Assembly: GCA_958296245.1 (NCBI GenBank)
Contig: OY282458.1
Location: forward strand, 990,440 to 1,054,439
Reading direction: 5' to 3'
Source of the DNA: an uncultured Dehalococcoidia bacterium
GTDB lineage: Bacteria; Chloroflexota; Dehalococcoidia; Lucifugimonadales; G958296245
DNA length: 64,000 bases
The notes beneath the pieces were generated by a model that did no database searches, was not told the DNA's origin, and was given only the letters and a program-made list of their open reading frames with translations. How positions within the stretch are numbered: the first letter of the stretch is position 1; each line of letters starts with the position of its first letter. This document shows positions 53,860-63,322 of this stretch, one piece after another. Both the position numbers and the translations under genes were made by a program.

Positions 53860-56800
53860 ATGGCCCCACTTTCGACGCCAAGATTGCTGTTCCGACGCTG
53901 GGCTGACAACAAGCTCCTAATGGTCAGCGTCTTCGTCGGCGTGGTCGCGGCGGCCATGCTCGCCGCAGCGGCCCCCGTCTATCTCAGCGCCGCGGAGCGC
54001 CTATCCCTCAACCTGGCGATAGACCGCCTGACCAGGCCGTTTTCCAACGTCCACGTCTACTCCAGATACATCCCTCTCACCGAGTCCCACATATCGGCCT
54101 CGGGGGAGTCGGTATCGGCTGCCGCGCAGGGCCGCCTGAGCGAGACCTATGATTGGCACGAGCGGTACCTGATCGTCGATACTTACCTTGCCGGCTACCC
54201 GAAGAACCCGCTGCCTACTCCGGGCGAGGAGCGTCTCTCTTCGCGCGCCTACTTCCGATCCTACAGCAGCCTACTGGACCACGTGGCCTTCGTCGACGGA
54301 GGGCCGCAACAGGGCTTCGTACTCGACGATTTCAACGTGCCGACGGAGCGGAGGCAGCCCCCGGACACCATCGTGGACGCTTGGGGCGAGTGGCCGTCCG
54401 TGGAGGCGGTGGTAAGCATCGCCACGTCGCGCATGTTCGGCTTAGAGGTGGGCGACCTGGTCACCGTCACCCAGGACATAGGGTCGCCCAACCGGATATA
54501 CGCAGTCATAGCAGGCATCTTTACCGCTACGGACCCGACCGAGGACTACTGGCTCTTTCACGCCAGCACCCTGATCGACCCGTATCTCAACGAGGAAGAG
54601 CCGCCCGACGGAGTCGCCACGGCCTACGACCCGGCAGAGGCGCCTATCCCGCTGTTCATATCGGAGGCGTCGATGATCGATGGGCTTGGGCAGGCCTTCC
54701 CGGGCGTCATGATCGATTCCATGTGGTTCATCTTCATCGACGACGAGGGCCTCAAGGGGATGGAGATGCAGGAGTTCCGAGGGGCGCTGTCGGGATTCGA
54801 GGCCGACGTGCTCAAGGCGCTCCCCGGTTCGGAAGTGACGACGGGAATAACGGACGCCCTGGACTCCTTCGAGCGGAGCAGCTTCTTTTCCAAGGCGCCG
54901 CTGCTGTTGTTGCTCGCGATCGTGTTGGTTACGGTCGTCTTCTACCTTTCGATGATGGCCTCCTATCTGGCGCAGAGCCGCCGCCGCGACCTGGCGCTCC
55001 TGGGATCCCGCGGCGTCGGGAGGATGCATCTGCTCAGGCTCCACCTGGCTGAGGGCGCGGTCATGGCGGCTGGAGCCGTGTTTCTGTCGCCATTTGCCGC
55101 CATGGGGGCGACGGCTCTCGCGGGTATGCTGCCGCCCTTCAGCGGGATCACCGGAGGCTCGCTGCTTCCGGTAAAGCTCTCGTGGCTGCCGTTCGCCGCC
55201 GCCGCCGGAGCGGGCGTCCTCTGCCTCGTCATCACCGTGCTGCCCGCCGTGCTCGCGGCCCAAGACGGCGTCCTGCTCCGCAGGCTCCGCGCGGCGCGGC
55301 CCCCAAGGGTTCTGATGTTTCATAGATACTATCTCGACGCGGCCCTGCTCGTACTGGGAGGGCTGATCTTCTGGGAGCTGCAGTCGAGGGGCCATTTCAT
55401 ATCCGGGGGGCTCTTCGAGAACATCGAAGTGAATGAGGTGTTGCTGCTGGGGCCGGCGCTATTCATGATCATGGTAGCCCTTGCCTTCATGCGTGTGCTC
55501 CCGCTGGTGGTCCGGTACCTCGGCGGCGAGTCGCCCGCTTTGGTGCATGCCCTTGCCGCCGCCAGCTTGGCCGTCCTAATCCCAGGCCTGATCGTCTCGG
55601 AGGTGAGGAGCGGGGGCCCGCCGGCGGGATGGGTCCCCGGAATACTGGCGCTGGCCGGATTTCTGACGGCGTATGTTGGTACGACTTGGGCCTCCATGCT
55701 TCGCTTCCGACTGGCCGGGCTGCTGTGCCAGGCCGTCTTCGTCTGTGCCTTCATACTGCTGGAACGTCCGAACCCGGACGAGTTCCTATTCATGCCGTCG
55801 GTGGGGCTCGCGGCGGCGGCGCCGGCTCAGGTGGTGTTCATGGCCTTCCAGGCGCTGCGCCGCGCAACCCCGGTGTGGCTTCTGCTGAGCCTCAGGAACA
55901 TGGCGCGGGACCCGATGCGGTACGTCTGGCTGGTGGTGCTGCTGGTGCTGGCGACGGGAGCCGCGGTAGTCTCCACCACCGTAGGGGGCACCCTGAAGCG
56001 AAGCAAGGATGAGCGGGTGCTGTACGACGTAGGCGCAGACTACCGCGTAACGGGCGTGGGGGCGTGGATGGAGGGCGATCTGAGGACGATAAAAGAGCGA
56101 TTCATGAGGATCCCCGGCGTCACGTCGGTCTCTCCGGCCCTGCGCCACACGGGCACGGTCGGCCCAACACGCGCGGAGTTGCTGGCCGTCGACTCGACGG
56201 AGTTCCCCTATATCTCCTGGTACCGGGACGACTTTTCCGAGAGCTCGCTCGGGGCCGTGATGCGCGCCCTACAGCCGTCTAGGGCGGTGGAGCGCATCGC
56301 CCTGCCCGAAGGGTCTACAAGCATCGGGGTATGGGTGAAGCCGCTCTACGAGTACCCGAATATGGCTATCTACGTAGTGTTGTCCGACGACTACGGCAAC
56401 CAGGGCACGTTGCGTATAGGGATGGTGGGGCCGCCCGAGTGGCACCTGATCAGAGGCCGCCTCCCGAGAACGATGACATATCCCGTTTACCTCTCCGCCG
56501 TACAGGTACTCGAGCCCTACTTCGGCGAGGGGCAGGAGCTGACCTCCGGCGCGGTACGCCTCGACGACATTCACGTGACCGTAGGTCCGGCGGGCGTCGA
56601 GCACACGTTGGAGGACTTCGAAGGGCGGATGAGTTGGACGGCCATCCAGACGTCTCCGCTGTCGTCGGACAGGATCGCCTCCACTCAAAGGGACGTTCTC
56701 AACGGCAACCGCTCCGGTCTCTACGTGTTCAGGGGAGAGTCGTCTAGGGGCGCCCGTGGTTTCTACCAGAGCCCTACGGGCGGACCGGTCCCCGTCGTGG

Positions 56801-57576
56801 TGAGCGCCTCCTTGGCGGAGGCAGCCGGCGCCAGGGTGGGCCAGGTCTTCGCGGTGGAGCTCGCCGGTATGCGGTTTCCCGTTGAGGTCAGGGAGACGGT
56901 ACGGCATTTCCCGACTATGGGTAGAGGAGGGCAGTTCCTGCTCGTGGACCTCAAGAATCTTCTGGACCACCTGAACGTCCTGACTCCGGGGGGAGGCATC
57001 AGGCCCAACGAGGTCTTCCTGGCGGAGGCGCCTGCTGCGGGCGAAGCAGTCAGGGACGCGGTCAGGTCGATGGTGCTCAATCCGGACGTGCAAGTGCATG
57101 AGAGGTCGTTCCAGCTTGAGAGGTTCGATAGCGACCCATTGGCGACGGCGAGTTGGAGGACGCTGGAATCGCTGTCTCTTCTGATAGCAGTGGCGATGGG
57201 GGGGTTGGGTTACGTCTCATACCTGTTGCTGTTCAGGGACCGGAGCTTTGGAGAGGCCGCCTTCCTGCGCGCCCTGGGCCTCTCGCGGCGGCAGATGCTC
57301 GGCTTCCTGGCGTTCGAGCACGCCGCCATCGGCGCGCTTGGGCTGGGGCTTGGGACGTGGGCGGGCTTCCAGATGAGCAGGCTGATGGTGGCGCCCCTGG
57401 CTATTACGGAGTATGGGAGACCGGTCATGCCGCCGTTCATCCTGACCACCGATTGGGGCCTAATGGCCCCGACGTACGCCGTGTTGTTGGGTATCTTCCT
57501 AGCGGCTCTGTTCGTGCTGAACCGGAGTATCTCCAAACTCGACCTGAGCAGGGTCACCCGGTTGGGAGAAGGCTAA
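53860..57576 (+). CDS. Large FtsX/MacB-type ABC transporter permease
   Basis: The 1238-aa membrane protein has an N-terminal helix followed by a large extracytoplasmic domain, a FtsX core of three helices (about 345-470), further helices, a second large extracytoplasmic domain (about 700-1070) and a final FtsX helix trio. This double arrangement is that of long FtsX permeases that work mechanically across the membrane with LolD/MacB-type ATPases. Two such ATPases lie at 62432-64000. No ribosome site precedes the ATG; a MITE-like copy and a conserved leader do. Confidence 0.85.
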   Translation: MAPLSTPRLLFRRWADNKLLMVSVFVGVVAAAMLAAAAPVYLSAAERLSLNLAIDRLTRPFSNVHVYSRYIPLTESHISASGESVSAAAQGRLSETYDWHERYLIVDTYLAGYPKNPLPTPGEERLSSRAYFRSYSSLLDHVAFVDGGPQQGFVLDDFNVPTERRQPPDTIVDAWGEWPSVEAVVSIATSRMFGLEVGDLVTVTQDIGSPNRIYAVIAGIFTATDPTEDYWLFHASTLIDPYLNEEEPPDGVATAYDPAEAPIPLFISEASMIDGLGQAFPGVMIDSMWFIFIDDEGLKGMEMQEFRGALSGFEADVLKALPGSEVTTGITDALDSFERSSFFSKAPLLLLLAIVLVTVVFYLSMMASYLAQSRRRDLALLGSRGVGRMHLLRLHLAEGAVMAAGAVFLSPFAAMGATALAGMLPPFSGITGGSLLPVKLSWLPFAAAAGAGVLCLVITVLPAVLAAQDGVLLRRLRAARPPRVLMFHRYYLDAALLVLGGLIFWELQSRGHFISGGLFENIEVNEVLLLGPALFMIMVALAFMRVLPLVVRYLGGESPALVHALAAASLAVLIPGLIVSEVRSGGPPAGWVPGILALAGFLTAYVGTTWASMLRFRLAGLLCQAVFVCAFILLERPNPDEFLFMPSVGLAAAAPAQVVFMAFQALRRATPVWLLLSLRNMARDPMRYVWLVVLLVLATGAAVVSTTVGGTLKRSKDERVLYDVGADYRVTGVGAWMEGDLRTIKERFMRIPGVTSVSPALRHTGTVGPTRAELLAVDSTEFPYISWYRDDFSESSLGAVMRALQPSRAVERIALPEGSTSIGVWVKPLYEYPNMAIYVVLSDDYGNQGTLRIGMVGPPEWHLIRGRLPRTMTYPVYLSAVQVLEPYFGEGQELTSGAVRLDDIHVTVGPAGVEHTLEDFEGRMSWTAIQTSPLSSDRIASTQRDVLNGNRSGLYVFRGESSRGARGFYQSPTGGPVPVVVSASLAEAAGARVGQVFAVELAGMRFPVEVRETVRHFPTMGRGGQFLLVDLKNLLDHLNVLTPGGGIRPNEVFLAEAPAAGEAVRDAVRSMVLNPDVQVHERSFQLERFDSDPLATASWRTLESLSLLIAVAMGGLGYVSYLLLFRDRSFGEAAFLRALGLSRRQMLGFLAFEHAAIGALGLGLGTWAGFQMSRLMVAPLAITEYGRPVMPPFILTTDWGLMAPTYAVLLGIFLAALFVLNRSISKLDLSRVTRLGEG

Positions 57577-57682
57577 TACAGCCCCAGGAAGGTCCCTGAT
57601 GCAGAAGCACGCCATGCTAACATCCTGCGAAATGCGGGGTGGGCAGAGGGGTTCCGCCCTCGCCGGGAGCCTGAGAGCCCGG

Positions 57683-57861
57683 AAACTGTTCGGACTCTGT
57701 GAGACCAGAAGAGGGAAGTCCGGAGAGGGATCTTCCCCTCTGGCAGGGGGTCTGGGGGCTGTGCCCCCAGTTACAAAGGGGCGGGCGGGTGGGGATCAAA
57801 GTCGTCTGTTTTATCGGGGATACGCCAGTCGAAAAAGACCTCATGAAGTCTGAACAGTTAC
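57683..57861 (+). repeat. MITE-like element, copy 4 (short, both ends present)
   Basis: It runs from AAACTGTTCGGACTCTGTGAG to AAGTCTGAACAGTTAC, 179 bp, with no 71-bp units. It interrupts a copy of the repeat seen whole at 41560-41640 (left part near 57660, right part 57872-57900). The 524-bp gap 57577-58100 holds this element, the repeat halves and the leader below, and no gene that I can support. Confidence 0.7.
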
Positions 57862-57889
57862 AGAAGCCTGCCCAGAGCCTGCCGAAGGG

Positions 57890-57975
57890 GTGTCCCTCGG
57901 ATATAATCTATTTCCCTTCCTGCCAGGAAGGGAGGGCTGCAAGGAAGCCGGAGGCGTTCCCCGCATCCTGCTAAG
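57890..57975 (+). promoter_or_regulatory. Second copy of the conserved TATAAT leader
   Basis: TATAAT at 57902-57907, then the perfect hairpin CCTTCCT/AGGAAGG with a GCC loop, then GCGTTCCCCGCATCCTGCT. It would drive the channel gene at 58101, with about 185 nt of leader. Confidence 0.5.
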
Positions 57976-58100
57976 GGGATGAGATTGGGTCGCCTTCATG
58001 GAGTGGGAGGAGGGGCCTTCTAGTTCATGGTAATGACGAAGGGAAAGGAAGGCGCGGCGGTTTGGCGGCCCTCGGGGAAGGGCCCGCGAGATCGGATAGG

Positions 58101-58913
58101 ATGAATCGCCTAACGACTCTAACCCGGCGCCTCGTCGGGGCGCCCGCCTTCGAGTACGCCATAATAGCGATCATAATCGCCAACGGCGTACTGCTTGGGC
58201 TGGGGACCTCCTCCACGCTGAGCGAACGGTACGGGGAGTGGATAAGCCTCGGCAACCGGGCGGCTCTCGCCATATTCATCGTTGAGGCGCTGCTCAAGAT
58301 GACGGCGGCAACGCCGCGCGTTGCGGGGTATTTCAAAGACGGATGGAACATCTTCGACTTCCTCGTGATCGTGGTCGCGCTGATTCCGGCGGCCAGTCAG
58401 TTCGCCATGGTGGCCCGCCTCGCCCGCCTGATGCGAGTGCTGCGGCTCATCTCGGCGATCAAGGACCTGCGCCTGATCGTCTCCGCGCTCGTGCGCTCCA
58501 TTCCCAGCGTGGGGCACGTCATGATGCTGATGAGCATCATCGTCTACGTCTACGCGATAATGGGCTACTACCTCTTTCACGAAAACGACCCGGACAACTG
58601 GCGAAACCTGGGCGTAGCGGTGCTGACCCTGTTCAACATAATAACGTTGGAGGGCTGGACGGACGTCATGCACACCGCGATGGAGATGGAGCCGCTGGCG
58701 TGGCTGTACTTCGTGAGTTTCGTGATAGTGGGGACGTTCGTGGTCATAAACCTGTTCATCGCCATAATCATCAACAACTTGGACGAAGCCAAGTTGGAGC
58801 GTCTGCGCGACTTGGAGCGCCCCGTATCGAGGGAGGAGCTCCTGCGCGAGATTCGCGCCACCCAAGACATGCTCCAACGGCTCGCCGCGCGCCTAGACGA
58901 TGAGCAGACGTAG
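58101..58913 (+). CDS. Single-domain voltage-gated cation channel (NaChBac/Cav-like)
   Basis: The 270-aa protein has six transmembrane segments. S4 carries arginines every third residue (R106, R109, R112, R115). The pore loop has the filter T182-L-E-G-W186, then S6 and a cytoplasmic helix rich in Leu/Arg/Glu that should form a tetramer coiled coil. Four subunits make a voltage-gated Na or Ca channel. The Glu-Gly-Trp filter differs from the Glu-Ser-Trp of NaChBac, so calcium permeability is possible (inference). The ATG at 58101 is the first in-frame start before S1. Confidence 0.9.
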   Translation: MNRLTTLTRRLVGAPAFEYAIIAIIIANGVLLGLGTSSTLSERYGEWISLGNRAALAIFIVEALLKMTAATPRVAGYFKDGWNIFDFLVIVVALIPAASQFAMVARLARLMRVLRLISAIKDLRLIVSALVRSIPSVGHVMMLMSIIVYVYAIMGYYLFHENDPDNWRNLGVAVLTLFNIITLEGWTDVMHTAMEMEPLAWLYFVSFVIVGTFVVINLFIAIIINNLDEAKLERLRDLERPVSREELLREIRATQDMLQRLAARLDDEQT

Positions 58914-59046
58914 GCCCGGGGCTTTTGAGATAATCTCTTTGAGGGGCCGGCCCGACGAGTTGGTAGAATACGGTTTGGGACGCGGGGTAAGACCCGCTGG
59001 GAGAAGCGCAGAACATGCAGGATAGACGGGGGGCAGGCGGTTCGGC

Positions 59047-62000
59047 ATGACCGGAATGTTTGGGCGTCTGGCCACTGCGTGGCGGCAGATCGTAAAGCGG
59101 GGCCTCGCCCACTGGCGGTTGCTGTCCTCGGTCGTGCTCGGGGTGCTTCTGGCTTCGGCCATCATGGCCGGTACGGTCGTCTACTTCGACGCGCTAAGGG
59201 AAGTCGCGCTGAAACGGGCCCTCGACGAGCATCCCCAGCAGGACTTGGATATTCTGATACAGGGGACGCGCGGCCCCACGTCGGCCTCTGAATACGAAAG
59301 GGTCCGCAGTGTAGCTACGGCCCGGATCGAGGAACGGGTCGACTGGCTCCTGAGCGACCGGCTGCACGCCGGGAAGTCTCAGACCTTCTTCCTAACCGCC
59401 CCCGGAGACGAGGCCTACGCCGGCCAGGACAACGCGCGGGCATACTTCGCGTTCACGCCGAGGTTCGCCGAGGAGGTCGCCTATCTTTCGGGAGGGCCTC
59501 CGAGCGGCCGCGCCAGGAACGCCCCGGGCGAGCCGCTGGAAATCGAGGCGTCGATACCCTCCGAGGCCGCCGAACTGTTCGGGCTGGCGGTGGGCGACAA
59601 GATGAGCGCCGTCCCGTTCTGGGACGACACGATCCCTTACGTAACGGTCGCAGTAAGCGGGATCTTCGTAAGGAACGACCCATCCGCGGACCTTTGGCAA
59701 CTGGAGAGGCGCGTGCTCCAGGCCGCTACGGGGTCCAGCTTCAGGACGTTGCCACTCCATATCTCGCAGGATACTTACCTGGGCCTCCTGGGGCCGTCAC
59801 TCAGGAAGCTGGACAGCACGTACGCATGGCTTCTCGTAGTGGACACCGAGAGGCTCCACGCCCGGAACGCAAGGTCCACCCTGCTCGCGCTGGTGGGAAT
59901 GAACCGCTCGTTGGGAGCCGTCCTGTCGGGCTATTCCCAAAGTTCGCAGCTGGACGAGGTGCTTCATGCCTACGAAAGGCGGCTCTTCTTCACCAAGCTG
60001 CCCATGTTCGTGGTGCTGGTGCTGATCGCCATCGTGATACTCTACTACGTGGCGACGCTCTCGTCGCTGGTCGTCGAGGAGCGGCGTACGGAGATCGCCC
60101 TGCTGCGCAGCAGGGGGGCGACGCCTTCCCAGATACTCGCCGTGTTCGTCCTAGAGGGTCTGACGATCGCCGGCATTGCTACCCTGCTCGGGCCGGTGGC
60201 CGCGGCCTCGGTCACCAGTATGCTCGGCTACACGCCGGCTTTCTCGGACCTGACGGGAGGGGGTAGGTTGGCCGTGGACCTGTCCACGGGCGCGTACGTG
60301 ATGAGCGCCTTGGGCGGGGTGCTGAGCTTCGTAGCTCTGATTGCGCCGGCCTTTCAGGCGTCGCGCGTCGGCGTGACCCAGCACCGCCAGGAGGCGGCGC
60401 GCCCCAAGCGCCTTCCGGCGTTCCAGCGGTACTATTTCGACGTGGGGCTGCTCTTGGTTGGGATCTTCCTGTTCAGGCAGCTCACCGAGCAGGGCTCGGT
60501 AGTCGCCACGCGGTTGTTCGGGGACGCTGTGGTGGACTATCTGCTGTTAGCCGTCCCGGGGCTGCTGCTGATAGCTTCGGCCATGGTGCTCTTGCGCCTC
60601 TTCCCGCTGGTGATGGGCATAGTGAGCAGGGTATTGTCCAGCGTGCTGCCCGTGGGATTGATGATGGGGGCGTGGCAGATGGCGCGCAACCCAACTCACT
60701 ACGCGCGATTGTCGCTCCTGTTAATCCTCACCGCCGGATTGGGCATCTTCGCCGCAAGCTTCGGAGCTACCTTGGAGCGCAGCTTCACCGAGCGCGTGCT
60801 CTACTCCACGGGGAGCGACGTGAGGGTCGAGGGAGTGCGGGCCCTGATAAGCCGGAGGGGGTCATTCACGCCGCCCGGTAGTGCAGTGCCCCGGCCTCCA
60901 CTGCAAGAGGACTTCCAGCGTATGCCGGGGGTGGACACCGCAAGCCCGATTCTCAGAGACCCCGGCAACGACCTGAGCCGTGGTCTGATCGGCGACCGTT
61001 TTCACATGCTTGCCCTGGATGCGTCCACGTTCAACTCCGTGGCTTGGTTCAGGGACGACTTCGCCAGGAAGCCGATAAGGTCTCTGCTAGACGACCTACG
61101 GGTAACGGACCCCCCGGACGGCATCGTCCTGCCTGAAGGAGCCTTCTCGGTTGGGGTGACGCTGAAGGCAGACAGGCCGCACCCCACCGTGCTGGTGACC
61201 GTGAGGGTCAGGAACGCCCAGGGCCGGCACACGACCTACACGCTGGGCCCCCTGGTGTCAGCCGACTGGGTGGACCTGGAGACGACCCTTGCCATGACGG
61301 CGGTCTCCTTGGATACCACGCTGCCCCTGCAGCTCGTCTCTCTTCGCATCCACGAGCGCGCCTCGCCGCAGCTCCAGGGCGGGTCGATCATCGTCGACGA
61401 TATATGGGTGCAGACACCGCAGGGGAGGATCACGGTCGAGGCGTTCGACGATGCCGAGGGCTGGAGTTTGCTCAAGGCGACTGCGACCGCGGCGTCGGAC
61501 GTCCTTCGGGCGTCGGAGGTCAGCTTCGACGGCGGGAGGTCCGGGTCGGTAGTCTTCACGTGGACTCAGGGTGCGAGCCGAACGGCGCGGGGGATATTCG
61601 CGGGGCCTGAGTGGGGACCGATTCCCGTGCTTGCCAGCAAGGCTTTCATGGCCGACACGGGGCACGCGATCGGGGACGCCTTCGAGGTCCTGTCCGGGCA
61701 GTACCGTGTCCCGGTCGAGATCGTCGAGGTCGTGGACATGTTCCCAACCATGACCCGGCTCGACGACAAGTATATGATCGCCGACCTGGAGTCGCTGACT
61801 CGATTCGCCAACCTGGAAGCCATCTACGGCGAGTCGATACCCAACGAGGTATGGTTATCTACGGATACGTCGGGCGACGAGCGAGAGCGTCTACTGTCCG
61901 CGCTTGAAAACTCTATCGCGTACAGGATAGGGTCGGTCCACGATAGAGAGCAACAGTTGTCCCAATCCGAGGCGGACCCGCTTGTGGAAGCCGGCTGGAG

Positions 62001-62418
62001 GGCGCTGTTGTTTGCCGCCTTCGGAGCGGTACTGATCCTGAGTTGCATAGGCTTTCTGGTGCATTCGTACGTCTCGTTTAGGAACCGGCGTCTCCAGTTC
62101 GCGCTGCTCAGGACCGTCGGCTTCTCGATGAGACAGCTCATCATGATGGTGTGGTTGGAACAGGCGCTGGTGATCGTGGCCGGGATGGCGCTGGGCACCT
62201 GGATGGGCGGGAGGCTGGGAGCGATCATAATGCCCTTCCTCGGCCATGACGATTGGGGCGCGAAGGTGGTGCCTCCGTTCGTGATGGAGACCAACTGGGG
62301 GGCGCTCCTTCAGACCTACGCCGCCATGGCCTTCGTCTTCGTGGTGATAACGCTTGGTATCATCTGGTTAGTGCAGCGTATATCCCTGCACCGAATCCTC
62401 CGGCTGGGTGAGATGTAG
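59047..62418 (+). CDS. Large FtsX/MacB-type ABC transporter permease, second
   Basis: The 1123-aa protein has the same plan as the 53860-57576 permease: N-terminal helix (about 20-45), periplasmic domain, FtsX helix group near 325-450, second large extracytoplasmic domain, and a C-terminal FtsX trio (about 985-1115). It is probably the partner of that permease. The ATPase gene follows 13 bp later, so this permease and both ATPases form one operon. Confidence 0.87.
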   Translation: MTGMFGRLATAWRQIVKRGLAHWRLLSSVVLGVLLASAIMAGTVVYFDALREVALKRALDEHPQQDLDILIQGTRGPTSASEYERVRSVATARIEERVDWLLSDRLHAGKSQTFFLTAPGDEAYAGQDNARAYFAFTPRFAEEVAYLSGGPPSGRARNAPGEPLEIEASIPSEAAELFGLAVGDKMSAVPFWDDTIPYVTVAVSGIFVRNDPSADLWQLERRVLQAATGSSFRTLPLHISQDTYLGLLGPSLRKLDSTYAWLLVVDTERLHARNARSTLLALVGMNRSLGAVLSGYSQSSQLDEVLHAYERRLFFTKLPMFVVLVLIAIVILYYVATLSSLVVEERRTEIALLRSRGATPSQILAVFVLEGLTIAGIATLLGPVAAASVTSMLGYTPAFSDLTGGGRLAVDLSTGAYVMSALGGVLSFVALIAPAFQASRVGVTQHRQEAARPKRLPAFQRYYFDVGLLLVGIFLFRQLTEQGSVVATRLFGDAVVDYLLLAVPGLLLIASAMVLLRLFPLVMGIVSRVLSSVLPVGLMMGAWQMARNPTHYARLSLLLILTAGLGIFAASFGATLERSFTERVLYSTGSDVRVEGVRALISRRGSFTPPGSAVPRPPLQEDFQRMPGVDTASPILRDPGNDLSRGLIGDRFHMLALDASTFNSVAWFRDDFARKPIRSLLDDLRVTDPPDGIVLPEGAFSVGVTLKADRPHPTVLVTVRVRNAQGRHTTYTLGPLVSADWVDLETTLAMTAVSLDTTLPLQLVSLRIHERASPQLQGGSIIVDDIWVQTPQGRITVEAFDDAEGWSLLKATATAASDVLRASEVSFDGGRSGSVVFTWTQGASRTARGIFAGPEWGPIPVLASKAFMADTGHAIGDAFEVLSGQYRVPVEIVEVVDMFPTMTRLDDKYMIADLESLTRFANLEAIYGESIPNEVWLSTDTSGDERERLLSALENSIAYRIGSVHDREQQLSQSEADPLVEAGWRALLFAAFGAVLILSCIGFLVHSYVSFRNRRLQFALLRTVGFSMRQLIMMVWLEQALVIVAGMALGTWMGGRLGAIIMPFLGHDDWGAKVVPPFVMETNWGALLQTYAAMAFVFVVITLGIIWLVQRISLHRILRLGEM

Positions 62419-62431
62419 GGAGTAGGGGAAT

Positions 62432-63322
62432 ATGGCAGCCAGCGCAAGAGAGCCGTACGTCGTCTGTCAGGACGTATTCAAGATCTACAAGGTCGCGGAC
62501 CTGGAAGTGGTCGCACTCCGCGGCCTCGACCTCGTCGTTGACCGGGGGGAGGTGCTCGCCATCGTCGGGGCCAGCGGCAGCGGCAAGACCTCCTTGCTGA
62601 ATATCCTGGCCGGCTACGACGCGCCGTCGGCCGGCAAGGTGACTGTAGGCAGGCACGATCTCCTCAGGATGTCTTCCAAGGACGTGGAGGATTACCGGAG
62701 GAAGGAAGTGGGGTTCATCTGGCAGCAGACGAGCAGGAACCTGTTCCCCTACCTGACGGCGCTGGAGAACGTCGCGCTCCCCATGATGCTAACCAGCCTC
62801 CCAAGCAAAGAGAGGCGGAAGAGGTCGGAGGAGCTGATCGAGCTGGTCGGATTGTCGCACCGCGCCGGCCACTCTCCCGACAAGCTATCGGGCGGGGAGC
62901 AGCAGCGAGTAGCGATCGCCGTCGCCCTGGCAAACCATCCGCCCCTGCTGCTGGCCGACGAGCCGACCGGAGAATTGGACGACGCGACGGCGTCTGAAGT
63001 CTTGGACCTCTTTGGCGAGGTGAACCGAGAGCTCGACACGACGATTCTGATCGTGACCCACGACTCCGACATCGCCTACAAGGTGGGCAGGGTGGTCCTC
63101 GTCAGGGACGGCAAGACGTCGGCGGAGATTCGTAGAAGGGTCTCGATGCGGAGGGTGGCCGGACGAGCCGAGCGCGACGAGCCGTTGGAGGAGTTCACGC
63201 TGGTGGACGGAGCGGGGAGGGTCCAGATACCGGGGCAGTACTTGGACAAGCTCAAAATCAGAGAGAGGGCGAAGGTCGGACTGGACGAGGGCAGGGTGAT
63301 CATCTCCCCGGAGGACGTATAG
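62432..63322 (+). CDS. ABC transporter ATP-binding protein (LolD/MacB type) with AbrB-like tail
   Basis: The 296-aa ATPase has Walker A GASGSGKT (46-53), signature LSGGEQ (152-157), Walker [13 protein letters not shown] and switch H210, the pattern of the LolD/MacB/FtsE group. An extra C-terminal segment at 257-293 (VDGAGRVQIPGQYLDKLKI) looks like an AbrB/SpoVT swapped-hairpin strand-helix unit, unusual for this ATPase group. The start has GGGGAA, and the gene abuts the next ATPase gene. Confidence 0.9.
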   Translation: MAASAREPYVVCQDVFKIYKVADLEVVALRGLDLVVDRGEVLAIVGASGSGKTSLLNILAGYDAPSAGKVTVGRHDLLRMSSKDVEDYRRKEVGFIWQQTSRNLFPYLTALENVALPMMLTSLPSKERRKRSEELIELVGLSHRAGHSPDKLSGGEQQRVAIAVALANHPPLLLADEPTGELDDATASEVLDLFGEVNRELDTTILIVTHDSDIAYKVGRVVLVRDGKTSAEIRRRVSMRRVAGRAERDEPLEEFTLVDGAGRVQIPGQYLDKLKIRERAKVGLDEGRVIISPEDV

